From NCBI GenBank assembly GCA_963205105.1, contig CAUJJW010000235.1, positions 1-48,624 on the forward strand: a stretch of DNA of 48,624 nt, given 5' to 3'. This document shows positions 7,573-16,280 of the stretch, piece by piece. The notes beneath the pieces are model-generated. The model was given only the letters and a program-made list of their open reading frames with translations. It was not told the DNA's origin and did no database searches. Both the position numbers and the translations under genes were made by a program. How positions within the stretch are numbered: position 1 is the first letter of the stretch; each line of letters opens with the position of its first letter. Source of the stretch: Verrucomicrobiota bacterium (GTDB lineage: Bacteria; Verrucomicrobiota; Verrucomicrobiia; Limisphaerales; CAIMTB01).

Positions 7573-9507
7573 TCAATCCGCCATCCCCTGCAATCGCTCC
7601 GCTTCGCGTTCCCACTCCTCGTGCAGCGAGGGAAGTCGCACATGCAAGTGCTGCAACTCTCGGTTGACCGCCACCGCTCGCCCCGGCGTGTTATAAGTTT
7701 CCGGCAGCTCCAGTTCAGCCACCAGTTCCTTCTCCTGAACCTCCAGCCGGGCAATCTCCTCCTCCAGAGCCTTGACCTGCCGCTGCAAGTCCCGACGTTC
7801 CTTCGCCCGGGCCTGGCGCGCTTCGGCATCCACTCGCTTCTGCTCCTTCCGCGAGACTCCCGAGGCATCACCGCCCACCGACACGACCGGAGTTACGGCG
7901 GCTTTTGCAGGCCGCTCGCTCACCCGACCGTCGGTCAATCCCTGACCGGTGCTGGTGAGACCGTCCCGCGCCGCCTGGCGCGTCTTGTCGAGGTAGTAGT
8001 CGTAACCACCGGCGTAGTGGGTGAGTCGCCCGGCCCGGACATGAACCACGTGGGTGGCGATGGCCCGGATGAAATGCACATCATGGCTGATGAAGATCAG
8101 AGTGCCTTGGTACTGCTGAAGCGCCTCGATCAGGGCATCCACACTCGCCAGATCGAGGTGGGTGGTCGGCTCGTCCATCAGGAGCAGGTTGGGGGGATCC
8201 AGCAGCAGTTTCACCAAGGCCAGCCGGCTCTTCTCCCCGCCGCTCAACACCCCCACCCGCTTGAAGACATCGTCGCCCCGGAAGAGAAAACTGCCCAACA
8301 CCGTCCGCACGAAGGTTTCGGTGACCCGCTGCGGGGTGTCGTACCCCTCCTCCAGCACCGTCCGTTCCGGCTTGAGCGTGTCCAACCTGTATTGGGCGAA
8401 ATAGCCCGCCCGGACGTTGTGCCCCAGGGACATCTCCCCTTGTTCGGGCTTTAGAACCCCGGCCAGCAGCTTCAACAGCGTGGATTTCCCCGCCCCGTTG
8501 GGCCCGACGAGCACGATTCTCTGGCCGCGCTCCGCCTCGAAATTCAGACCTTCGTAGATTTTCAGGTCGCCATAGCCGAAATGCACTCCGGAGAGACGAA
8601 TCGCCCGCAAGCCACTGCGTTCCGGTTGCGGAAACTGGAAGTCCCCCATCGCCGCATCCGAACCAGCCACTTCCACCATTTCCTCCCGCAGGCGCTCAAT
8701 GAGCTTCATCTTGCTTTGCGCCTGGGCTGCCTTGGTGTTCTTGGCCCGAAACCGATCGACGAAGTCCTGCAGTTGGTCGATCCGGCGCTGCTGGGCCTTC
8801 GCCGACGCCGCCATGGCTGCCTCGGTCACCTCCCGCTGTTGCAGGTAGCTGTCGTAGTTGCCGGTGTATTTGAAGAGCCGCCCCTGCCGCAATTCCACCG
8901 TGTGGGTGCTCAACTGGTTCAGAAACTCCCGATCATGGGAGATGAGCAACACCGCCCCCGGGTACGACCGCAGATAGTTCTGAACCCAAAGCAGCGCTTC
9001 GAGATCCAGGTGGTTCGTCGGTTCGTCGAGCATCAGGAGATCCGGCTCCGATACCAACAACCGCGCCAAATGGGCCCGCATCACCCATCCGCCACTCAAC
9101 TTTCGGGCCGGCTTGTCGTAGTCCGACTCCCGAAACGCCAATCCCGACAGGATGCGCTTCGCGCGCGCGATGGTCTCCCCGTCCACCGAGACATGGACAT
9201 CGTCATGCTCGGCAGCCCCTTCCGTCGCGACCCCGGAGGGACCATGCCCCAACGCCAGGTCGAGCACCGTCACATCGCCAACCGGGGCGCTTTCCTGCGG
9301 CAGAATCCCCACCCGCGAGCCTCGCACGAACGAAATGGTGCCCTCGTCCGCCGTCTCCTGCCCCAGCAGGATGCGGAACAAGGTCGACTTCCCCGCGCCA
9401 TTGGGCCCGACCAAGCCCACGCGATCCCCGTAGACGATGGCCAGAGCGGCGTCCGAAAAAAGAGTCCGTCCCCCAAATGATTTCGATAGACCGCTGAACG
9501 TCAGCAT
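7573..9507 (-). CDS. ABC-F family ATPase (YheS/Uup-like)
   Basis: Soluble 644-residue protein with two ABC ATPase domains and no membrane helices. Domain 1 has Walker A GPNGAGKST at 34-42, signature LSGGW and Walker B LLMLDEPTNHLD. A basic helical linker follows (KAQQRRIDQLQDFVDRFRAK region), then domain 2 with GPNGAGKST, LSGGEKSRLAL and LLLMDEPTTHLD. The C-terminal 80 residues are a charged coiled coil (about 555-640). This is the ABC-F layout; such proteins act on the ribosome to relieve stalling or give antibiotic protection. LSGGW in domain 1 fits the YheS-like branch. A resistance role cannot be claimed, and the single-gene setting suggests housekeeping. Confidence 0.9.
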   Translation of the reverse strand: MLTFSGLSKSFGGRTLFSDAALAIVYGDRVGLVGPNGAGKSTLFRILLGQETADEGTISFVRGSRVGILPQESAPVGDVTVLDLALGHGPSGVATEGAAEHDDVHVSVDGETIARAKRILSGLAFRESDYDKPARKLSGGWVMRAHLARLLVSEPDLLMLDEPTNHLDLEALLWVQNYLRSYPGAVLLISHDREFLNQLSTHTVELRQGRLFKYTGNYDSYLQQREVTEAAMAASAKAQQRRIDQLQDFVDRFRAKNTKAAQAQSKMKLIERLREEMVEVAGSDAAMGDFQFPQPERSGLRAIRLSGVHFGYGDLKIYEGLNFEAERGQRIVLVGPNGAGKSTLLKLLAGVLKPEQGEMSLGHNVRAGYFAQYRLDTLKPERTVLEEGYDTPQRVTETFVRTVLGSFLFRGDDVFKRVGVLSGGEKSRLALVKLLLDPPNLLLMDEPTTHLDLASVDALIEALQQYQGTLIFISHDVHFIRAIATHVVHVRAGRLTHYAGGYDYYLDKTRQAARDGLTSTGQGLTDGRVSERPAKAAVTPVVSVGGDASGVSRKEQKRVDAEARQARAKERRDLQRQVKALEEEIARLEVQEKELVAELELPETYNTPGRAVAVNRELQHLHVRLPSLHEEWEREAERLQGMAD

Positions 9508-9929
9508 GCGCCGACAGGATTGCGGGGTTCGTCCCCGGACTCAACGACGAGAAGAAGATTCCCTGCGAAGCCCAATCATGCTCCTTCCACACCGGCACCC
9601 GGACACCTCGGGATGGGAGGCGCCACCATGCACCCCCTGAAGCCCCTGAAGGCCCATCCGACCTTGGACGGATGGGCCCTCCCCTCTGTGGAAATCTGTC
9701 CCGACTCTCCCGGCCTCCCAACTCCCCGACGCCGCACTTACTTCATGCACGATTTATCCCAGGAAGCACAAGAGACGAGTCCACTCGGAAGGGTAACTTC
9801 GTTGGTTAGAACAGCACGCTAGAGGGGTTGCAACTGGCAATCCCTACACGCGAACTCACTTAGCTGGGTCTGCTTAGAGCCTGTCTGAAAAATCGGATGG
9901 GCCCTGTCTCAGATAGGCACTTAACCGGA
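9508..9929. other. Gene-free region with a perfect palindrome
   Basis: No credible gene in these 422 bases. It holds a perfect 10-bp inverted repeat GGCCCATCCG/CGGATGGGCC (9651-9678, 8-nt loop). The 12-mer CGGATGGGCCCT that forms part of it recurs at 9894-9905. The ABC-F promoter must lie near the left end on the minus strand, but no clear -35/-10 is visible. Confidence 0.5.
9879..9918 (-). terminator. Candidate stem-loop after the methyltransferase gene
   Basis: GCCTGTCTGA (9879-9888) pairs with TCAGATAGGC (9909-9918) with one mismatch over 10 bp, 11 bp past the stop of the minus-strand methyltransferase. A T4 run lies inside the loop rather than after the stem, so it is not a canonical intrinsic terminator. 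Confidence 0.35.
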
Positions 9930-10979
9930 TCACTCCTTGCGCCCGATCAACACACCGCAGTGAACCAGCGTGGGAAGGATGGACTGAGCACTCACTCCAG
10001 CATCGCGCAGCCATGCACGGTACTCGGCGGCGCTGTAGGCTCGGCCTTCGGACAGCGCGAACAGCAGGCCGGAATAGAGAGCCACCGGCAGCGGGCCGTC
10101 CATCGCGTCGTTCAGGAACACGTCGTGAATCAGAAGGCTTCCTCCCTTCGGGAGACAGCCAGCCGCGCGCGCCACCAACCGCCGGCAATCCGGCACATCC
10201 CAATCATGCAGGACGTTGGAAAACAACACGGCATCGGCCGCCGGATAAGCATCCTCCAACAGGTTGGCCGGATGAAAAGTGACCCGCCCGCGAACCTGCC
10301 ATTCCTCGGCACACTCCTCCGCCACTTTCAGGACCTCCGGCCGGTCCAGGATGATCGCCCGCAGCTCGGGGTGCGTTCGAAGCAAGGCATAGGCGTAGAT
10401 CCCGGAGCCGCCGCCGATGTCCAGCAACACCCGCGCCTCCGGAATACGGACCCGCGACCCGAGGTAGGGCGCCACGTTGCGGGCCCGTCCCGCCAGGCAA
10501 AGTGTGGAATCACGGGCCGAGGCCTCGGCATCCAACGCTGAAGGAATGCCGTCCCGAAAGGTGTGAGTGGTCCCGGGATCCCCCGCCGTATGCGTGTTGG
10601 CACCGCTGGGACGATTGGTGCGGAGCCGCTCCACCATCGCCAGAACACCGGGGTTGTTGGCTCCCAGGCTCAGGTAGCCGCTCACATCAAAGGAACCACC
10701 CGGCACCAGGTGCTCCCGAGCCATCGGCGTCAATCCAAGCATCCCCGACTCCTCCGCCCGCACCATCCCCATGGCCCGCAACGCGGTCATCAACACCACA
10801 TAGGGACGCTCCTGAAGCGCCAACCGACTCCGGAGTTCAGTCGCCGCCACAGGGCCCGCCGATAACTGGCGAAAAACACCCAGGTGCGCCACCGCCGCCG
10901 TCAAAAACTCCGTGGCATACACGCTTCGGAAGTGGTCGAAAATGGGAGTTGGGTCGGTCTCTGGAAAGCTCAGGTCCAT
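9930..10979 (-). CDS. SAM-dependent O-methyltransferase (family 2 fold)
   Basis: A 349-residue protein with an N-terminal helical/winged-helix dimerisation domain (about 10-100) and a Rossmann methyltransferase domain with the SAM-binding motif LLDIGGGSGIYAYALL at about 185-200. Further on are IILDRPEVLK and the NVLHDWDVPDCRRL block, whose His is the usual catalytic base in plant-type/caffeate-like and secondary-metabolite O-methyltransferases. Substrate unknown. It stands alone, divergent from an EamA transporter across a 187-bp gap. Shared regulation is possible, but no operator was seen. The ATG at 10979 gives the standard family length. Confidence 0.85.
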   Translation of the reverse strand: MDLSFPETDPTPIFDHFRSVYATEFLTAAVAHLGVFRQLSAGPVAATELRSRLALQERPYVVLMTALRAMGMVRAEESGMLGLTPMAREHLVPGGSFDVSGYLSLGANNPGVLAMVERLRTNRPSGANTHTAGDPGTTHTFRDGIPSALDAEASARDSTLCLAGRARNVAPYLGSRVRIPEARVLLDIGGGSGIYAYALLRTHPELRAIILDRPEVLKVAEECAEEWQVRGRVTFHPANLLEDAYPAADAVLFSNVLHDWDVPDCRRLVARAAGCLPKGGSLLIHDVFLNDAMDGPLPVALYSGLLFALSEGRAYSAAEYRAWLRDAGVSAQSILPTLVHCGVLIGRKE

Positions 10980-11166
10980 GCAGGGTCTCCTTGCAGGTTA
11001 TTCTAACCGGGAAAAGACCTCCGGGGATACGGGAAATCTCTTCGAAAACCGTGGTACCAGCCCAACCTGTTCCGCTATTCGCCCCTGCATGCTCCACCCC
11101 ATCGGCGACAGACCCGCGGTGCAAGGATCCGTGGACCCGGGCAGGCGCGCACCGTAGCGTTCGCGG

Positions 11167-12048
11167 GTGCTGGAACGGCCCCACCTTGTGCTCCCGCTGG
11201 CGAGCAGCGTCATTTACGTGCTGGGAGCGTTGTTGGTCCGGCGTGCCGCCGATCTCGGGGTGGGTTTGTGGCGCACCACCTTCGTCTCAAACACCTTGTC
11301 AGCGCTGCTGTTCCTCCCCCTCAAGCTCCTGGGTGGACCGGGCCAGCCGATCGCGGTTTGGTGGCAGCCCGCCACCCTCGCAGCTCTCCTGGTCCTCGGG
11401 CAGACTCTTGGCTTTCTCGCCCTCACCCGGGGTGACGTCACCGTGGCGACACCCGTGCTGGGCTTCAAAACGATCCTGGTGGCCATCCTCACCCCCTTGC
11501 TGCTGGGGCTGCCCTTGCCGCCGCACTTGTGGTGGGCGGCGGGTCTGAGCACCGCCGGCATCGCCCTTCTGAATGTCACCGGATCCAGCCACCCTCGGCG
11601 CCTCGGCATCAGTGTTTCAGCCGCATCAGGTGCCGCGGTAGCATTCGCCCTGTTCGATGTTCTGATCCAGCGCTGGTCGCCAGCGTGGGGCGCCGGCCAG
11701 CTCATCCCGTTCGTCATGGGCCTCGGCGCTTTGTTCTCCCTGGCCTTTATCCCCTTCTTTCGTGAACCCCTCTGGCAAATCCCCGCCGGCAGCTGGATGC
11801 CGTTGCTCGGCGGTTCCGCCTGCATCTCCGCCCAGGGAATCCTTCTGATCACCGCCGTCGGTGTCTTCGGAGATTCCACGGCCATCAACGTGGTGTACTC
11901 CGCGCGGAGCCTCTGGATGGTGCTGGCGGTCTGGAGCATCGGCCATTGGTTCCACAACGCGGAACACCGGCTCGGACCCAAAATTCTGGGTGGCCGCCTC
12001 GCAGGCGCCGTCTTGATGACCGCCGCCATCGTCTTGGCCTTGCGCTGA
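11167..12048 (+). CDS. EamA/DMT-family transporter
   Basis: A 293-residue inner-membrane protein with about ten hydrophobic helices arranged as two EamA-like halves (about 1-140 and 150-290). These are seen in segments such as LVLPLASSVIYVLGALLV, TLAALLVLGQTLGFLALT and LAGAVLMTAAIVLALR. The drug/metabolite transporter superfamily exports small metabolites; the substrate cannot be read from sequence. The start is GTG at 11167; no ATG gives a better N terminus. Its divergent neighbour is an O-methyltransferase. Confidence 0.8.
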   Translation: MLERPHLVLPLASSVIYVLGALLVRRAADLGVGLWRTTFVSNTLSALLFLPLKLLGGPGQPIAVWWQPATLAALLVLGQTLGFLALTRGDVTVATPVLGFKTILVAILTPLLLGLPLPPHLWWAAGLSTAGIALLNVTGSSHPRRLGISVSAASGAAVAFALFDVLIQRWSPAWGAGQLIPFVMGLGALFSLAFIPFFREPLWQIPAGSWMPLLGGSACISAQGILLITAVGVFGDSTAINVVYSARSLWMVLAVWSIGHWFHNAEHRLGPKILGGRLAGAVLMTAAIVLALR

Positions 12049-12219
12049 CGTCACTCCCATCCTGGAGCGACGCCAATATCCTCGAGAGACACGCTGGAAG
12101 GCGTTAAAGAAAAGCCTTAACCCCCGATCACCGCCACCCAGTCCAAGCCTATCAATTCATGGTAATTTATTCACCATAATATACTTACGACTCGATCACC
12201 AACCCAGCCCAATCAGGGA

Positions 12220-12247
12220 TTGACACACTAATTAAATTTCGTAATTG
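12220..12247 (+). promoter_or_regulatory. Candidate sigma-70-like promoter
   Basis: TTGACA at 12220-12225 is a perfect -35 match; TAATTG at 12242-12247 is a weak -10 candidate at 16-bp spacing. It lies inside the AT-rich island, about 390 bp before the chosen start of the cytochrome gene. Confidence 0.35.
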
Positions 12248-12510
12248 TTTTTGTGCTGGAATGAACCTCAGCCCAAATCACCTCTCTGACCTCCAGGAAA
12301 ACAGGCCCTGGAACCTAGGTGATCCAGGTGACGGCCGTTCGCCGTTTCGAAGTCGCTGCCTCCCGCCTTCCCCTTGGGGACGACGGAGCTTGGATGCATC
12401 CCTTTGCCGCCTGCGCTCCATACGCATCTGATCCATCACGGAAGGTCTCCCTTGATTGGTTCATAGGAAACCGGCTGTTTGGCGCAGCCGAGTCTAGCAG
12501 GCGGTCCCCT

Positions 12511-12545
12511 GGCCGGTGGCGAAAGCCACCGGCCTTCCTTTTATG
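12511..12545 (+). terminator. Strong GAAA-tetraloop hairpin followed by a T-rich tract
   Basis: GGCCGGTGGC (12511-12520), loop GAAA, GCCACCGGCC (12525-12534): a perfect 10-bp stem, followed by TTCCTTTT. It has the form of an intrinsic terminator or attenuator, 97 bp ahead of the cytochrome start. It also covers an alternative in-frame start at 12516, which argues against using that start. Confidence 0.6.
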
Positions 12546-12641
12546 GATGCCGCCGCCGTTCTCACAAGACGGGGACCTGCGACTTGTTCCAGCCCGGTTG
12601 CCGGGCATAGTTTCCGCATCATTCAAGCCGCGCCTGTCCAT

Positions 12642-15600
12642 ATGCCCCTCGCTCGCTGTGCTGTTCGACACACCCTGGCCAGCATTGCCCTGCTGACCGC
12701 CCTGACCGCGACTCCGGCGGTCAGCGCCGACGAAGCCGTTGATTTCCTGCGGGATGTCCGCCCGATTCTGTCGGCGCACTGCTTCAAGTGCCATGGCCCC
12801 GATTCCAAAACACGCAAAGGCGGCCTGCGCCTGGACCTGCGTGAGGAGGCGCTGAAGCCAGCCAAGTCCAAAGCTTTGGCCATCGTTCCGGAAAGCCCGG
12901 AGAAGTCCTCGCTGATCGAGCGAATCCAAAGCGGCGACCCGGATGAGATCATGCCGCCGCCGTCGACCAAATCGCCTCTGACGACGGCGCAAAAGGAGAC
13001 CCTGCACCGGTGGATCGCTCAAGGTGCGGACTACCGTCCCCACTGGTCCTTTCTGCCACCCCGAGAACCTGCGGTCCCGGCGTCGCCCCGCTGGGAGGGC
13101 TTGGTTCCAGCGGACGTGAACGCCATCGATGCGTTCGTTCGCCACCGACTCCCTGCCGCTGGACTGCAACCCTCGCCGGAAGCGGACCGCTCGCTCCTGG
13201 TTCGTCGGGTGTATCTCGACCTAATCGGATTGCTGCCCACCCCCGAAGAGGCGGACGCCTTGGTGAGCGACTCGGACCCCCGCGCCTACGAACGACTGGT
13301 CGACCGTTTGTTGGCCTCGAAACATTACGGGGAACGCTGGGCCCGTCGTTGGATGGATCTGGCGCGGTACGCCGACACGAATGGCTACGAAAAGGACCGG
13401 CCCCGCTCCATGTGGCCCTGGCGCGACTGGTTGATCCAGGCGCTCAACGATGACATGCCGTTCGACCGCTTCACCCTGGAGCAAATAGCCGGCGACATGC
13501 TCCCGGACGCCACCCCGGCCCAGAGGGTTGCTACGGGGTTTCATCGCAACACCATGATCAACGAGGAGGGAGGCGTGGACCCCCTCGAGTTTCGGTTCTA
13601 TTCCATGGTGGACCGCGTCCACACCACCGCCACGACCTGGCTGGGTCTGACCATGTCCTGCGCCCAGTGCCATACGCACAAGTACGATCCCATCGAGCAT
13701 CGGGAGTACTACCAATTCATGGCGTTTCTGGACAACGCCGACGAACCGGTGATGGACGTTCCAGACGTGGCGAAGAGGGCCAAACGTCGGGAAATCGAGC
13801 GCCGCCTGGCCGAATGGCAAGCCGACCTCCCCAATCGCTTCCCGGTCCCCGTCGAAACCGTTTATGTGACGCCGCCAGCCAGGCGCATCACGACCGAGTC
13901 CGGATCCAGCCCCACCCCACTTCCGGATGGTTCCTATCGGTTCTCCGGCTCCGTTCCGGACAAAGACACCTACACCTTCGAGTTCGAGACCGACCTGAAA
14001 CAGGTCAACTCACTCAACCTGGACGTGCTCGCCGACGACGAACTTCCGAGCAAAGGCCCGGGTCGAACGCCTCACGGCAACTTCGTGCTGAGCGAAATCC
14101 AGGTCCTTGCCGCGCCCGCAGGCGCCGTCACATCGCCCCCATGGACGAATCTCACCATCGTCTCCGCCACCGCCGATTTTTCCCAGGCCGGTTTCCCGGT
14201 CGAACACGCCTTTGACCAGAAGAGCGAGACGGGCTGGGCCATTTCCGGCGAGGGGGCCTGGAACATCAACCGTCGGGCCACCTTCCGTCTGGCAGCACCG
14301 GTGGGATTCCCCGAGGGAACCCGCTTTTCGGTGCGCCTGGTGCAGCAGTACGGCGGGCAGCACGTGATCGGCCGGGTGCGACTCTCATTCGGCATCGACA
14401 AAGCCGAGGCAGGGTCGGGCGAATCGCGCCGCCAGGAACTCTTCACACGCAGCCTGGAAACCTGGCAGAGCCACCAGGCGGACCTGGCGCGCGTCTGGGT
14501 TCCGCTACGCCCGACATCCGCGACCAGCCTGGTGCCGGTGTTGACCATCCTGCCGGACGACTCGGTCCTGGTGAGCAGTGACCAGACCAAGAGCGACACC
14601 TATCAACTGACCTTCCGGTCGGAACTGAAGGGCATCACCGCCCTCCGGCTGGAAGCGCTCCCGGATGAACGCCTGCCCCAGGGCGGTCCTGGCCGCGTCT
14701 ACTTCGAAGGGCCTTTCGGCGATTTCTACCTCTCGACCATCAGCCTTCGGTCAGGGGAAACGCCCGTTGCTCTGACCCGCCCCTCGCAAAGCTTTGCCAG
14801 CGGTGGAAACACCGCGGCAAAAGCACTCGACGACGATCAGCAGTCCGGATGGGCCATCGATGGAGGCCAGGGCCGTCGTCACGTGGCCATCTTCAATTTC
14901 GCAACGCCCTTAACCGACGCTTCGGACCTCCGGCTGGCGATGCTCTTTGAGCGCTATTACCCCGCCGGATTGGGCCGATTCCGCATCTCAGTCACCACCG
15001 ATCCTCGCGGCGCCGAAGCTCTCGCGTTGGCGGACGACCTTCAACTGGCCCTGCTCAAACCCGCGGCGGAACGGACCGATACCGAGCGGCGCGGGCTGGT
15101 GGATGCGTTTGTCCGTGAGGCCCCGGAATTGGCGTCCGAGCGGGCCGCCATGGACAAACTGCGTCGAGAAATGCCGGCGTTCCCCACCACCCTGGTGCTT
15201 CAGGAGCGCCCTGCGGACAATCCGCGCGCCACCCGCATCCGAACGCGTGGTGAATTCCTTCAGCCCACGGACGAAGTCCGTGCCGGACTGCCGGCCTTTC
15301 TGACCGCGGCAACCGCTGGCGGCGAAACCCCGACGAACCGACTCCAATTCGCCCAGTGGCTGGTCTCGCCGTCCAACCCCCTGACCGCGCGGGTGGTGAT
15401 GAACCGCCATTGGGCGGCATTCTTCGGCCGCGGTCTGGTGCGGACGACCGAGGATTTCGGGTTTCAAGGAGAGTTGCCTTCCCATCCTGAATTGCTGGAC
15501 TGGCTCGCCGTGGAATTCATGCGGCAGGGCTGGTCCCAGAAGGCCATGCACCGCCTGATCGTGCTCAGTGCGACCTACCGGCAATCGTCCCGTGTTTCGT

Positions 15601-16256
15601 CCATCCACCTGGAAAAGGATCCTCAAAACCTTCTGCTGGCACGCGGTCCGCGCATCCGCCTGGAAGGCGAAATCATCCGGGACGCCGTGCTCAGCGCCAG
15701 CGGTCTCCTGTCCCTCAAACTCGGCGGCCCCAGCGTCTTCCCTCCCCAACTGGCCAGCATCACCCGCGAAGGAACCTATGGTCCGCTCGACTGGAAGGTC
15801 AGCCAGGGCGAAGACCGGTATCGGCGCGGTCTTTACACCTTCGCCAAACGCACCGCGCCCTACGCCACCTTCCAGACTTTCGACGCTCCCAGCGGCGAAG
15901 CCTGCATCGCCCGACGGGAAGTTTCCAACACCCCCCTCCAATCCCTGACCTTGCTGAACGACGAAGTGTTCCTCGAAGCCTCCCAGGCCCTGGGCCGAAA
16001 GGCCGCGGCAATGAACGCTGACGACTCCAGCACGGCCACCTTCCTGTTCCGACGGATCCTGACCCGACTTCCCCAGCCCGCCGAACTGCACCAAATCCTG
16101 GCCTTTTTGAAGTCGCAGCGAGAGCGCCTGGCCCAAGGCACTCTTCACGCCGAAAACCTGGCCGGTCCCGGGGAAGGTTCCCCGACCGAGCGGGCTGCCT
16201 GGACCGCCGTGGCCCGGGCTCTGTTGAACCTCGATGAAGCCGTCACCCGCGGTTGA
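12642..16256 (+). CDS. Planctomycete-type cytochrome c with DUF1549 and DUF1553 domains
   Basis: Secreted 1204-residue protein. Signal peptide about 1-29 (ALLTALTATPAVSA). The PSCyt1 cytochrome domain follows with haem motif CFKCH at 47-51 and MPPPSTKSPL further on. DUF1549 (about 155-370) carries a second CXXCH, CAQCHTHKYDP, at 341-345. DUF1553 (about 900-1170) includes NPLTARVVMNRHW, LLDWLAVEFM and REVSNTPLQSLTLLNDEVF. Between the two DUFs lie two related modules (about 400-590 and 610-790), each with a beta-rich half and a discoidin-like half. The ATG at 12642 is preferred because a signal peptide starts there. The family is abundant in PVC bacteria, is normally paired with DUF1501, and is thought to act in outer-envelope polymer use; the reaction is unknown. 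Confidence 0.9.
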   Translation: MPLARCAVRHTLASIALLTALTATPAVSADEAVDFLRDVRPILSAHCFKCHGPDSKTRKGGLRLDLREEALKPAKSKALAIVPESPEKSSLIERIQSGDPDEIMPPPSTKSPLTTAQKETLHRWIAQGADYRPHWSFLPPREPAVPASPRWEGLVPADVNAIDAFVRHRLPAAGLQPSPEADRSLLVRRVYLDLIGLLPTPEEADALVSDSDPRAYERLVDRLLASKHYGERWARRWMDLARYADTNGYEKDRPRSMWPWRDWLIQALNDDMPFDRFTLEQIAGDMLPDATPAQRVATGFHRNTMINEEGGVDPLEFRFYSMVDRVHTTATTWLGLTMSCAQCHTHKYDPIEHREYYQFMAFLDNADEPVMDVPDVAKRAKRREIERRLAEWQADLPNRFPVPVETVYVTPPARRITTESGSSPTPLPDGSYRFSGSVPDKDTYTFEFETDLKQVNSLNLDVLADDELPSKGPGRTPHGNFVLSEIQVLAAPAGAVTSPPWTNLTIVSATADFSQAGFPVEHAFDQKSETGWAISGEGAWNINRRATFRLAAPVGFPEGTRFSVRLVQQYGGQHVIGRVRLSFGIDKAEAGSGESRRQELFTRSLETWQSHQADLARVWVPLRPTSATSLVPVLTILPDDSVLVSSDQTKSDTYQLTFRSELKGITALRLEALPDERLPQGGPGRVYFEGPFGDFYLSTISLRSGETPVALTRPSQSFASGGNTAAKALDDDQQSGWAIDGGQGRRHVAIFNFATPLTDASDLRLAMLFERYYPAGLGRFRISVTTDPRGAEALALADDLQLALLKPAAERTDTERRGLVDAFVREAPELASERAAMDKLRREMPAFPTTLVLQERPADNPRATRIRTRGEFLQPTDEVRAGLPAFLTAATAGGETPTNRLQFAQWLVSPSNPLTARVVMNRHWAAFFGRGLVRTTEDFGFQGELPSHPELLDWLAVEFMRQGWSQKAMHRLIVLSATYRQSSRVSSIHLEKDPQNLLLARGPRIRLEGEIIRDAVLSASGLLSLKLGGPSVFPPQLASITREGTYGPLDWKVSQGEDRYRRGLYTFAKRTAPYATFQTFDAPSGEACIARREVSNTPLQSLTLLNDEVFLEASQALGRKAAAMNADDSSTATFLFRRILTRLPQPAELHQILAFLKSQRERLAQGTLHAENLAGPGEGSPTERAAWTAVARALLNLDEAVTRG

Positions 16257-16280
16257 TCGTTCACCTCGTCCTCCTCCCCC

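Larger units (their letters stand above)
12049..12641. other. AT-rich island and long structured leader upstream of the cytochrome gene
   Basis: 593 bases without a convincing gene. About 12150-12250 is clearly AT-rich against a GC-rich background and contains an inverted repeat ATGGT/ACCAT (12159-12163 and 12173-12177). From about 12300 the sequence becomes GC-rich and can be read in several frames without a protein-like composition. It ends with a strong tetraloop hairpin (12511-12534). This may be a promoter plus a structured leader, or a separate small transcript. Confidence 0.5.

Noticed and set aside
7573..9507. ABC-F protein as an antibiotic-resistance determinant
   Set aside because: ABC-F proteins are universal; there are no resistance neighbours, leader peptide or mobile context.
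9803..9860. tRNA-like D-arm string GTTGGTTAGAACAGC
   Set aside because: No matching acceptor stem, anticodon arm or GGTTCGAAT-type T arm could be folded around it on either strand.
12319..12641. Plus-strand open frame through the leader of the cytochrome gene
   Set aside because: No motif or family, and it runs through the tetraloop hairpin; treated as untranslated leader.
12315..13169. Long minus-strand open frame overlapping the cytochrome gene
   Set aside because: It is antisense to the signal and haem region of a clearly conserved protein and has a Gly/Arg/Ser-rich composition without motifs. Its left end may be repeat-derived, but I could not show another copy in the window.
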